From Hofstenia miamia (taxonomy: Eukaryota > Xenacoelomorpha > Acoela), in NCBI GenBank assembly GCA_004352715.1, contig SCFE01000118.1, forward strand, positions 918,116 to 982,115: a stretch of 64,000 nucleotides of DNA, read 5' to 3'. The translations under genes were made by a program, and so were the position numbers. The notes under the pieces were generated by a model, which saw nothing but the letters and a program-made list of their open reading frames with translations, made no database searches and was not told the DNA's origin. Of the stretch, positions 12,981 through 24,400 are shown one piece after another (position 1 is the stretch's first letter; each line of letters starts with the position of its first letter).

Positions 12981-13184
12981 CCATCGCACACTGCCGTTAA
13001 GGTAAACTTAACTTAACTCTAGAAAAAACGTTACGGTTCGCGTTGCGGTTAGCCGTAACTTAAGAAATTCCGTCGCACACTGCCGTTAAGGCTTAAGTTA
13101 CGGTTACCTTAACGGCAGTGTGCGATGGGATTATCTGAACCTTAACTTAGCAATTAAATTAACTTAACGGCAGTGTGCGACGGG
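12981..13184. repeat. Right arm: four copies of the Harbinger-end motif
   Basis: Motif copies lie at 12983 (forward), 13072 (forward), about 13107 (reverse) and about 13165 (reverse). The segment 13071-13129 is a hairpin equivalent to 11374-11433 in inverted orientation. Confidence 0.85.
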
Positions 13185-13793
13185 GGTAAGGATGTTTTTA
13201 ATTTTTACTATTTCCATTGTAGCTATGGATTACCCTAGATGATTTGAAGATATATTTACAAACCAATGTCATACTCAAATTTGTGAGCTGATTTGAAATT
13301 TTATCTTATTAATGTTTAGTAAAACTTTTCCCCATACTGAAGTCAATGCCCAAAATCTAATATCTGATTATTTTAATAAATAAACTGCCAATTGCGAGGC
13401 GAAATCAATAATGTTTGATGCCCTCTCATTTGACATAATCCAACTTCCGTTTTTAAATCGAAATTGTCTTGTGCCTAAATTAGATATTTGAGATGGAAAA
13501 ATCCATTCATAGCATATTAACTTGCAAAATCTAATTTACGTCTTCCTCGCTTATCACCTTTGATGTTCTCTAATTGCATCCATTGCCGAATCTGCTTTAT
13601 CAATGATTCCGCATCTAGATACTGACGTAATGCGTATTATTTCACAAACTATTTCCCTCTGTCTTTTAGTCATCCCTGTTATCATTTAGGACTAATTTAT
13701 TTAAATGCATATTTTACTAGTTTTGTTCGTATTTATAAACTCAAAAAGATATATGCAACAATTAGAAAGTCTAGGAGAATTTGTGTTTTGTAC

Positions 13794-13839
<46 letters not shown>

Positions 13840-14973
13840 GTGCTTTTAATTTTAGCATTGATTGCTACATCTTAAAGAACATANTATATATATATATATA
13901 TATGTATTCATTTTGGGACATGGTCATCAGTGTGTTGCCTTGTTTTGAAATTTGCGTGTATTCGTATATTACGAAATATTTTATCGATATTTTGCTTGAT
14001 CTATATCAAGAAAGGAAACATTTATCTTCAATTTTGTAAATTGGAATGCATTATAACTTATAAGACAGATTATAAGCAATTGTAAGAAGTCTAGCGCCGT
14101 GTGTAAACCATTTTTACAATTTTTCTAATTTTTTCTAATTTGAATCCCCCTGCTGCTGGATCTGATATCAAATATTTAAAATAGGCGTTTCTTAGAAACA
14201 TAAATCAATTTAATATTTGTAAGTATTTCGTGTATTTACAATTTCGCTACGGTATTTTATGCCGAATACTCGTGTATTTTATCGTGGATAACACAATAAG
14301 GCTTGCATTTCTATTTTATTGTAGAAATTCCACTAGCATCATATTTACTCAACACTTTTTTGAAGTAAGATAAACGTATTAACTTTAAGAGATTATAAAC
14401 TCCACATATGCTGGCTATTAAACAGCTCTTCCTCTTTGATTTTATTCAAAAGGGTTTAATTCAACCTAGCGTCAAACACTCCCCGGAATATGACTCATCA
14501 ATTATTTAGTTTTGTCTGTCATTAAAATTTCATCTGGCCTGACTATTAATGTAATTTAAAATTAATTTACAATAATATCTATTTGCGTACCAATTTCGTT
14601 ACTTTGTGACACCCGTGTTTCAATTGTTTGCGCTGTTTTTCGAACCAGCTGCATTTTCTTATTTAATATCCTAATTAAGTTCAGAAGGCGCCAATTTTCT
14701 TATACTGAAGTGAATTGCGCTTAAAATATATTGATGAAATCATTCTACCATATTGTATTGTTGAGACAATTTTTTAAATGCAACAATTGTAAATTCGTCA
14801 TTACTTTTTCATTTTTGTTAAGTTTCTTTGGTGTCAATCGACTTCTATCTTGTTGAGTGTTTTATCCAAATCTGTTATTCCAGAGACCATTTTATTCTAT
14901 TTTTATTAATAGGTAGACTTTTATTACTATAGTAAAAATATCTGTTTACGAAAACCCAAACATGTGATATTGT
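13185..14973. other. DDR intron with two TA tracts
   Basis: TA repeats lie at about 13797-13839 and 13885-13903, with a single N at 13884. Nothing else recognised. Confidence 0.5.
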
Positions 14974-15251
14974 CAGGGACGGATTTAGGGTGCGGGCAGG
15001 GGGTTGGGGCCGCCCCCCTTTGGCTGCGATAAAAAGATGTGCAATTTATAATTTTAAAATTATAAGCTTATGCGTTTATTGCCAGTGTTGAATCCAATCT
15101 AAAAATTTAAAAGTGGCTTATGAATTTTAAATACTGCTGTTAATCAACGTATCTTATAAGTCAGTACTCCAGTATTATTTAAGTAATCTTATTTAAACTT
15201 AAATTTATATCAATCCGCCCACCCGTTTTAAAATTCCTAGATCCGTCCCTG
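14974..15251. mobile_element. hAT-type MITE with 8-bp target duplication
   Basis: The left end is CAGGGACGGATTTAGG and the reverse complement of the right end is CAGGGACGGATCTAGG (15 of 16 identical). The bases just outside are GATATTGT on the left (14966-14973) and GACATTGC on the right (15252-15259). They agree at 6 of 8 positions and read as a decayed 8-bp target-site duplication. A CAGGG start, an 8-bp duplication and 278 bp without an ORF define a non-autonomous hAT element. The GC-rich shoulders (GCCGCCCCCC near 15009; CCGCCCACCC near 15215) are part of the extended inverted repeat and contrast with the AT-rich intron. Confidence 0.85.
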
Positions 15252-15259
15252 GACATTGC

Positions 15260-18200
15260 CTAATCAATTCGAAATCTTTACATTCTGTTTCATTTTTGAC
15301 ATCAGTTTTTCATTTATGTTTAAATTACATTAAGAAAAGTTATGATAACATTTACATTATAATGAGCGCGAAAAGTACAACATTGATTTTGTAATAAATC
15401 GTTTCTAATTTAATTGAATTTAATTAGTCTTCACAAATTTTGTTCGGGAACATTGAGGATTCAACGTACCCAGTTTTTTTAAAATTTTAATGACCTGTCA
15501 TATTTTGTCACTTTAAATTCTCAGATCAATCAATTACTGTCAATATGTTATGTTGATGAGTTACGTGATCTATTAAGATGACAAATTGATTGTAATGAAA
15601 CCTCTTGAAAATTTTAGCAACATTTGCAGGGATAAATCCATACAATTTAAATTGTCTATTTCAAATTATGATTAACCGTTATTTTTTACTTTAAAAAATT
15701 CATTGCTTTGTGGAAATTTCTTTGAACAGAGTGCGTTTTCTGATTCAATCTAAAGTGGATTTATTTCGTCTAATGTGCATATTTAAGACAGGCATTTATA
15801 GTTTCTATATATTTTCCAAATTCTCCACTTTCAATTAATTGTATTCAATAATTTTCTTTTGGAAATTCAGGAAAAATTACTAGATAAACTGGGTCTCGTG
15901 TTTAAGAATGCGACCAGTTTTTAAAATAGAAATTAAACTAGAATAGTTTTTTAAGGCAAGGAGTCCTATATAGAGCTCTGAATTAATTTTTGTGTCAGAA
16001 ATAGGTTTCTTCGATTTTTATTTTTAAAATTATTTTGAAATTATTTAATTGTATTCATCATTTCTACATTTCATTTTCCAACTCAATTTCTTTTTTTACT
16101 TTTTTGACATTGTTAGTGAGATAGAGAATATTTCTAAAAAATTGTTGCAAGTAAGGATGGACTCTTAAGTATTTAACAAAGTGACACAGCTGTGATTTAA
16201 TTTTTATCTAATATAAAATAGGTTTCTGCTAGACCATTCACTCTCATGATTTCTTGTCCCAATTCCATGCTACGGGGCCCTGGGATTGGGATCATAAAAG
16301 AAAAAACTGGAACCATGGATTTCAAAATGTTACTAATACTTTTCCTAATTTTGTCTGTGGAACAACATAAATCTATGGAGCAGAAAACTTCATGGTCCAG
16401 CGTAATCCAAATATGTTAGCCTTAAAAGATATTAATATTGAATTTGGAAAATCAAGTTCGATTACTCGTTAATTTTCGAATTTTGACGCATTGGGCCTCG
16501 TTTAAACCCACCTAAACACTTAAAAATCCCTTGTCTTTTCCAATGAATATAAAGGCATGTTTCTGTTTTATTGTGATCAATTTTTGAGCTGAGATTTACA
16601 ATTTGTTTTATTTTTTTAACTACTCTAACAATGTCTTAGGACAGGAGTTTTGTTGTTATTGTACTTTGAAATTAGCGACTTCATCTTAATTGATTTTTTG
16701 TATTCTAATATGCATAAAGTTTATCAATTTCACTGCATTTACAAACCACACTTTCACAGCTATTTGACAGCCATATCTCACGATTAATGATTACGTTCAA
16801 ATATATCTTGTCAACATGCAATTGCTTGATAACAAATTCGAAATGACTTTGCATTTCAATTTAAATATGGCCTTCGAATGTTTTATTGGCAATTATTCCC
16901 TATAATTAAGTCACGTCTATTTCTTTATTGCAGTACTATAAACAATTTTGATGTTTGCAAAACTCGCAGAATTTTTATTGCATTGAATTTACAAAGAACT
17001 TAAGAGCATTAAGTAGGAATAGGAATAATTTTTAGCTTCACCAAATCTGCAAAAACTAGACATTATATTGTTATATACAGCTCCTTGTGATCATAATTCA
17101 CTCATGAAATCTTATAGTAATATTTTATTTTAACGCATACAAGTAAAATGTTTACGAAGAATTTTTTTCATTTGAGGTCTAAATGTACTTCTAATTCATT
17201 TGATACCCTGGTTGAATTTTACATTTTTTCGTAAATTAGCCTCGTAATTCGTTAATTATATTAGGCTAGTTAACTTAATCATTTTCACGTAAATGATTTT
17301 ATTTTAATGCATTTATTCTCCAATTTAATTACTGGATTCCAAATCAAATCACATTTCATGTATGGTGTGTTTCGACTAGCATACCATTTTTTATTGGCGT
17401 CCATCTTTTTCCCATGTTTCGAAGTACATGCTTAGTTTCTAAATGTATACTATTTGAAAAATGTCCATATTTCCCATTAAATAGGTTTGATGTTTTCTAT
17501 TAAATTTCAAGTAAACATTTTAATGATGTTTTACTGGGGGGTTGTCCATTTGGTGTATTCCTTTCTTGAATTAATGTAATATTTATGACTCGCATTTATC
17601 AATTGTCGCATCTGCGCTGGTTGACTTAATTTTAATTTTCTTTATGTAAATTTCTTAATCAGATTTGTGATTCAACCCCCGCCGCTCATTTACTCCGCTC
17701 TACTTGCCAACATTATCAGCCACTAACTCTTCATTTGCGCGATTGTGAATTTTAAATCACTGCTGACAGCGTCGATCGCTTTGCTTCGCTGAATCTGTCA
17801 ACAGTTGGCTCTGTGATGCAGGAGCCACTTCCACTGGCGATAAGAATCACCAATTCGTTTGAATCATGACTTGTTTTGACACTTGTTATCATTTGCTAGT
17901 GAATTTTAGATTTTTTACTGTTTGATTGATCAATGCACGCTTCACTCCAAATCTCATCTGCTTTTTGTTTTTCATTTTTTACTTTATGTATTTCCAATGT
18001 GTACATTTTACATTCATTAAGAACATGGGTATATAATGTACACTTCGATTATACTCTAAATTGTTGTATTGTTATTGTTGAACTCTTATCCGTTTTTAAA
18101 GTTAGTGACGCTTGTTAATGATGCTACTTTCGCAACTGAAAGAGAAACTTGGAAGTCTAACCTATCAATGTTCAATCTTGTTCAATCCGTGTTCTTTGAA

Positions 18201-18396
18201 ATACCTATATTAGTTTAAGCGAATTTAAAGTGTACGTATATAGTTATTGTAAGTAGATTCCCCAGTGGCAATAGAAACGTCTTGTGATAGATTTAACGCT
18301 TTAACTGATCGTTTGAATTAAATCTAATCAACGCATGCGTTAACTAAGGTTTTAGCATCCTCTTTAACGAAACAACCCTTCTAGGCTTATTTTTAG
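15260..18396. other. DDR intron, right part
   Basis: No gene or transposon recognised. A less AT-rich patch at about 17670-17860 contains no DDR-like frame. The stretch ends in the acceptor TTATTTTTAG. Confidence 0.5.
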
Positions 18397-18605
18397 GGTG
18401 GATTATGTGGTGGGATTTACGATACTGGCATATCTGAATATCCCTTTGAGAAACTCATCTTTCAACAGATTATTGGGAAAGGGGAATTCGCTGAGGTTCA
18501 TATGTGTGAAGCCCCCGGTCTGGCCGGTGCTGCTCCAGCTAGTCCGTATTCCAATCCACGAGTTGCAGCAAAAATGCTCAGTCAATCATTAGGCGATGAA
18601 CAAAG
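18397..18605 (+). CDS. Ddr: DDR exon: start of the kinase domain (P-loop, beta-3 Lys)
   Basis: This phase-0 exon has 69 codons plus two bases. It begins GGLCGGIYDT, joining smoothly to the previous exon, then gives EYPFEKLIFQQIIGKGEFAEV, HMCEAPG and PRVAAKM. In human DDR2 the matching segments are a GVTGGNTY stretch, [20 protein letters not shown], HLCE and VAVKML. The nucleotide-binding loop is G-K-G-E-F-A, so the third glycine of GxGxxG is Ala. The beta-3 lysine that anchors ATP is the K of VAAKM. The loop between P-loop and beta-3 is extended (GLAGAAPASPYSNP), as in other DDRs. The donor AG|GTAAGTG is strong and leaves two bases of a codon, completed to AGG (Arg) by the next exon. Confidence 0.93.
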
Positions 18606-19957
18606 GTAAGTGTTGTTAACATTTTATATGCATGTTAGGAAGATTTGATTCAGGTGCAGGTGTTATCAAATATTAAAACTTAATCAACCACGGACTCCAA
18701 ATTTGTTCTCTATAGCCCAATAAAATATATGTATTGTTTTCATTTTTTACTTTTAGTAATTTTTACAAACTTCCACTATCTCTTTAAAAGAGGCATGTGT
18801 GCAAACATTTCTTATTATTGCATGGTGTGCAAATATATCACTCACACGATTTCAGAAATCGCGATTTCTCTTGTTTAATATTATATTTTGGGTATCATTA
18901 CTGTTTCCGTATTTTGAAGTGTGTTGCATAGTATTGTTTCACTAGCTTAGTTGCAATTGTATGGATAGATTAGTAGTCAATTCAAATTCTCTCTCACTTT
19001 TTATTTTGTTTTTCAATGATGTAAACAAAAGCCTATATCGTAATACAATTCCATTGATTTTGTAAACTGAATATATATACGATAACTTAACTGATTTTCC
19101 GCTCTTTATTGTAATCCCAATTCTATAAATTTCTATTTATCATTCTCATCTTTTGTTGATCCTTTTAAATTAAAAATGAATTTTTTTGTAGTCGTTGACA
19201 GGTTTTTATGACCAATTTTATTTTCCAATAACCATATCGTAATTGACTCTATTCAATTTAGACTATCAATATCCTATACTGATCTCAGGTTGCTAGCTAT
19301 TGCATTATAGATGTGCTCAATATATGTTTAAGGTGTCTACGCAATTTTCATGGATCCAATATTGAAATGGTTGTTGATTCTAATACTGGGTGTGGGAGGT
19401 TTATCTTCAATTCAATTCTGTACATATATGTGTATTCAAATTTGTTTCTAGTTCAAGGGTTTGCGCACATTAGACTTACATGGAAATTTTGTTATTCTCT
19501 TGCTTTAAACGCCGTCCTAGCGTATTGATTGCCATAGTTTGGCGATAGCTTATGGTAAAGGCTGTAATCGGCACAGTATGGGATCTTTTTTACGTTAGCG
19601 GCCTTCTTATGTACGAATTGAGACGCAAAATATTTCTTGAAATGAAAACCTTTAATTACCGCATTCTTTTGTATCGAAATAATTGCTTGTCCAACAAATG
19701 AATTCAATGTATTTGTTCTTATTAGAGGGTCCGATGTTATTTGCAATTTAGTCATTTGTACCGATGAACTTCCGCTGCGAGCAAAATGGGTTGTTGTAAG
19801 CGCGTAGACATATTCCATGTTAATCCCGTAGTCACCAGATTTAAGTTGGCTATTTGGAATCCTCGCATGTTGATATTAATTATGTTTCGCATGTTGCGTC
19901 ATTTAGCTTTAGCATTCGTCCCCCATCTCTTTCTCATGTTATCATCTACTCTTTTAG
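18606..19957. other. DDR intron, 1.35 kb
   Basis: No mobile element recognised. It contains one 16-bp perfect palindrome (18854-18869). It ends in the pyrimidine-rich acceptor ATCTACTCTTTTAG. Confidence 0.8.
18854..18869. repeat. Perfect 16-bp palindrome
   Basis: AGAAATCGCGATTTCT is its own reverse complement. No function is evident; a dimeric binding site or chance are both possible. Confidence 0.6.
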
Positions 19958-20143
19958 GACATCCTTCATGCGTGAAGTGAATATCCTCAAAGAGCTCTCG
20001 CATCCCAATCTCATTAAATTATTAGGGATTGTATCACGCGGTGCTCGCTTTGTAATGCTGTTTGAGTACATGGAGAATGGTGATCTATATCAGTTCCTTA
20101 GAAAAAAAGATGCCTCACCTGTGCCTATTCGAGAAGCATTCTC
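19958..20143 (+). CDS. Ddr: DDR exon: alpha-C helix, beta-4/5, hinge, alpha-D
   Basis: One base completes the split Arg codon, then 61 codons and two bases follow. The translation runs TSFMREVNILKELSHPNLIK, LLGIVSRGARFVMLFEYMENGDL, then YQFLRKKD. The Glu of MREV is the alpha-C residue that pairs with the beta-3 lysine. EYMENGDL is the hinge region, matching EYMENGDLNQFL in human DDR2. The gatekeeper, immediately before the hinge EYM, is Phe (M-L-F-E-Y-M), where human DDR1 and DDR2 have Thr (M-I-T). The donor is CTC|GTGAGTA. It leaves TC, completed to a Ser codon by the exon 22.5 kb downstream. Reading through the donor hits TGA at once. Confidence 0.93.
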
Positions 20144-21377
20144 GTGAGTACTTTTCCACTTTCTCATTTTTTGTGTAGTTTTATAATTTAATATTTAATT
20201 TGTACATGTATATGTAGATCAGTGTTGTAATGTATTCGTTTGCATAATGCATTGCGAAGTAAGCTATGCTGCCCTTCCTGCATTAATATGCGATTATAAG
20301 TAATTGCTTCAAAGTTATGTGGTTTACTTTAAAAAATGGGTTTGTCCAGTCATCTCTTAATTCAAAGGAGTTTGTTAGTCAACTATTATTTGACGTTGAT
20401 TATATTTTCTTTGCCAGTTGTCCATGTTCTCTGGAGATTTTTCTGCGTCAATTCCGTGGCTGAAATTTAATGGTATACACCGCTAATATGTAATCATATG
20501 TTTATAACCAATCATAACATCTTTGATCAGTTGCAAAAATTGAGTTATTCGTTATTCTCATCTTCATTGCTATTAGACTTCATATGGATTATATTAATTA
20601 CCAACAAATAATTAAATTGATTTTTTGGGTTTAAGATTTAGCTTCTAAAATTATAGTTAGAATTATGTACACTCAATCAACATCGTCTTCACGCGCCTAG
20701 TATTCACTGTAATTAATTGATATAACGATAAGCATACAGAAAAAACAGCATTTGTTTATATAATTTCAAATTTGTGCAAGTATAGAATTATGAGAATAAA
20801 TTTACTCTTTTTGCTTTGTTCATGAATATAAAACATGAATGCCAATGTAGCAGATAACAACCAAAGGGGTGCTTAAGCATCGTGGTTGCGCGGTTTCGAC
20901 GTAATCATTTTCTTAGATTCCAACTGCTTAATATCCTTTTGAAGTCGCCCATGTGAATAAAACTGACTGTGAGATGGATCACTTATTGACTCCTTATCTT
21001 CCTGGAAATTTACATTTTGGAGATTTTACATTAGTATCATATATTTTTCTAAATTTCAATTTAGAATTTTCGATTGCAGTGATTAGATTTTATTAGAAGT
21101 ATCTCTATCAGACCAAAGTTTTGTGCAACAAACTAACAAATTAAAGAAATTTCTTGACAAGTATTATGAAAATGGGCTGAGTTTGTAGTAAATTAAATGG
21201 GCCGGATTCGGGCAGGGCCTAAAGTTTCGGCCTATGTCCATCTCTGAGTTTAAGCCCCATTTATACGATAAGTTTTCCTTTATGAATTATATTCTTACCC
21301 GCAAAACTTACCAACATTTTTTGGGTTCGCAAGTTTTCCGTTACGAGCATTATCCCGAGCTAATTTGCGTTTACATT
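20144..21377. other. DDR 22.5-kb intron, first part
   Basis: AT-rich, no gene. A GC-rich spot at 21197-21235 (GGCCGGATTCGGGCAGGGCC) may belong to the decayed repeat that follows. Confidence 0.5.
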
Positions 21378-21434
21378 TACATGATAAGCTTTCCCTAGCA
21401 TAAAATGAATTCATAAGAGAAAGTTTATCATGTA
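21378..21434. repeat. Inverted repeat, possible MITE remnant
   Basis: TACATGATAAGCTTTC (21378-21393) faces GAAAGTTTATCATGTA (21419-21434): 16-nt arms, one mismatch, 25-nt loop. A third relative, ATTTATACGATAAGTTTTCC, lies upstream near 21258. The repeated ends suggest a decayed DNA transposon; the family is unknown. Confidence 0.45.
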
Positions 21435-24400
21435 GATTTGAATTTATGATTTAATAAATTTCATATGTAACCTTAAACCGTCTGCCGTCCGTTTTTTTAT
21501 ATTTACAACATATTTCCTCCAAGCCTAATGGAAAAGTTGAAAATCATGAGACATGGAAGGTCTATTGAGGAACATGATTTAGTGCAATGTTGAACATTTC
21601 TATTAAAGTGTATTGCTGTAGCTGATGCACTTGAAAAGATTAACCATTTTTTTGAAGAGATTCAAGTGTTCTCCATACCTAACGTTCATGCATTTATAAG
21701 GTTTTGAGCCCATGAAACCAAAAAAGAACATTTTCTTGATTTTTGCAAAGATATCCTAAACCCATTGAGGCGTGCCGCGCGCAGTTGTCGCGATTAAGTG
21801 AAAATTAAACAGGAGACTCTTCTCTCTTCTATATTTCAGATTGAGCGTAGGATGTGATAGGATCACGAAAAATTTTCAAATATCTCTGGACTGTTTAAGA
21901 TTAAACTTTGTGTGAATAAATAGTTTCATAACAAATATTCATGATAATTATTCAATGACTCATTGTAAATAGTCTTTGGGTGCCCATGATTCTGTCAGCA
22001 TTATTATATTTCTCTCACAATATACTCAATGTTGTGTCTGCACAAAATCGTCTATACTTAAAATTTTGCAACAGCTCTACTTTGCGATAGAAGATAAAGC
22101 AATAAGATTATCTTTAAAACGATTAAATGGGGAAAGCTAATTTATAGTTTCTTATGATAAAACACGATTGTTGTCTCGCGCTTAGCTTTGTGCAAGGCCT
22201 GTAATCACCTAATGCAATGGATTTCCTTATCTGTCATTTACTTCACGCTAATTTATTATTACGTAAATGCCAGTCTCTTAATGAATTTGCATGCATTTAC
22301 TTGATGGCTTATTTTTGGGGGAAGTACTGGCTTTTAACTTATGACAACCGTCAAATTTTGAGGAAATGTTTTCTAATGCACTTGTCAAAATACTGCTTTT
22401 GCTAGTAGCATTAGCAAATTTCCGATAGGAAGTGTACACAACACAGTCATCAATCATAAAATCTTTGTCTCTGTCTGATATATTCAAGTTCTTGATTATG
22501 AAAAGTTTATAATGGTCGTAAATTTTCTATATTGTGGAATGAGCAGCATAATGACAATGTATAAATTTATTCAATTATGACGCATTTTTATGTTCAAACT
22601 TTTAACCAACAAGTCATCCAGAGTTGAAATAGGTCAGGATTTTTGCTGATTTTGATATTTCGATTGGATGGCGACATTTCCTCATTTAAGGTAAGGAACA
22701 CAGAAGATTAAATATTAAGAAAGTTTTATTCTCAGATTAGACTCTTATTCCAACATACGAAGTATACAATTCAGTACAGATTAAGAACCTAGATATGTTT
22801 AAGTCTCACTTCCTTCAATACCATAGGTGCTTCAACAGCATCTTCTCGTAAAACTTAAATTCGATATAACATTCGAAGTATTACTACTTTTATTACTAAA
22901 AATAATATGAAGAAGTTAAACAATTTTTTTGCTAGTAAACTTTGACAAAAATCAAACACAGAGGTTTTGACGATGAAAAATATTAATGACAGACAAATTG
23001 CCGCTTATATTAGAAACTCATGCCTTTACCTACCACTATTGGTTGGTGAGCAGGCCGGGTCAGAGTTCAATTCAAAATGACGTCAAACAATTTTGCTGTT
23101 ATGTGCATATATTGGTTGAAACTTTCATGATCTTGTTTTTTAGCACGGAAGATGCATAGCTTTCTACTTCGCGTGTAAAGAAAATGACCTAAACCAAATG
23201 CCATGCTTTCTTGATATTTTAACCAAGTTTCTCTAAGTAATAACTGCAATCAACAAAAGATAGCGCAAAAGCTAATAAAGGCCGGTGGTTTGCAACAAAT
23301 ATTTCATCACAACCATTTCTCAGGCTCCACTGTTGCTCATTAGTAGGCTACTTGGCCACTGTCAACCGGTATGACAAAAATCCTTGCTCGACCTGACTGT
23401 ACCAATATTTGTTAATTGGCTTACCACCCGACTCTGACGTCAATCCCATGCGACATTTGACTACTTATATAGTCAACTTATCCACGGTGTAGATCAACTC
23501 TATAATCCTTACTCAGTATTTTTTTTATTACTCATGGTAAGAACTAAAATGATTTACACTGAGATAGGAATATTACGTAAATATAAAATCTAGTCGGTTA
23601 TATTTTTCAGGTCGACGAATATTTTATGTTTTGCCGAATAATTTTTTGGCAATGTAGAATATCGCCAATGCAATTCGCAGAGAAATTTCAAAATTTAATT
23701 AAGACCTAAAATGATGCTTAATACGAGAGATTAGTACGAGAGAGAATGTGCGAGTAGATCCACCCTTGAGTTCAGATAATTACATTTCCGTATTAGGGGA
23801 ATTAGGATGCGATTAATTTACTCAACATGCGAATATTAAGAGTGCCTAAGAAATGCTATTTTTTCGAGACTCGGTCTTATCCGTGATTTACATTACATCC
23901 CTTATCAATTATTCAGGGAAAGCAATCTCCACTTGAAATTATTATTTTCCAAGCACAATGAGCATCTTAATCACTCATTGACTTCATCCACTTGCATAAT
24001 TTATGTTCCATTATTCGCGAGAATTGGAGTCATTTGTAAACCTTCCTCTTTAAATAATTCATTGAATTATTTTCTAAGACATGCAATGGATATCTTTCTC
24101 GAGTCACAGGACTTCTTTTCAAATATTAACATTAATTTTTCATTGTTTATGATGGTTCGAATTCTTGTATCAAACCCTAAATTTTATTTTCTACATAATG
24201 AACTAGTGATTTATGTATCTGTAGAAACATGTACACATGAAAAAAATTTTTTTGGCTTCCGTCCATTAATTGAACTAGAATCGTGATAGAATTTGTGAGT
24301 TCGCATGACCTATTTTGAATGTTGATTTTGCTTTTTCTCATACCTATATCTGTACACTACTTTGTTCATTGTCTTCATTTTGAGAGGAACATTGTTCTAA

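Larger units (their letters stand above)
11374..13184. mobile_element. Broken PIF/Harbinger element with multiplied ends
   Basis: The motif GTCGCACACTGCCGTTA (or its complement) occurs eight times, four at the left edge (11374-11545) and four at the right (12981-13184). The block 11374-11512 is an imperfect inverted repeat of 12981-13129, roughly 140-150 bp on each side. Between the two arms lies a degenerate transposase frame of PIF/Harbinger type. I could not define a clean 3-bp target duplication. A further inverted motif copy (about 13161-13184) lies outside the best-matching right arm, and a further forward copy (11520-11545) lies just inside the left arm. This suggests a nested or rearranged insertion. 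The transposase is dead, so the element is not autonomous. Confidence 0.75.

Noticed and set aside
16255-16310. CCCAATTCC...GGGATTGGG imperfect palindrome
   Set aside because: Short arms with mismatches and no target duplication; not enough for a transposon call.
18398-18592. Plus-strand frame starting GTG-like at 18398 and the opposite-strand frame 18403-18585
   Set aside because: Both are shadows of the DDR P-loop exon, whose true frame starts at 18397.
19492-19818. 108-codon minus-strand frame just before the DDR alpha-C exon
   Set aside because: No recognisable motif, no splice context, lies in a short DDR intron.
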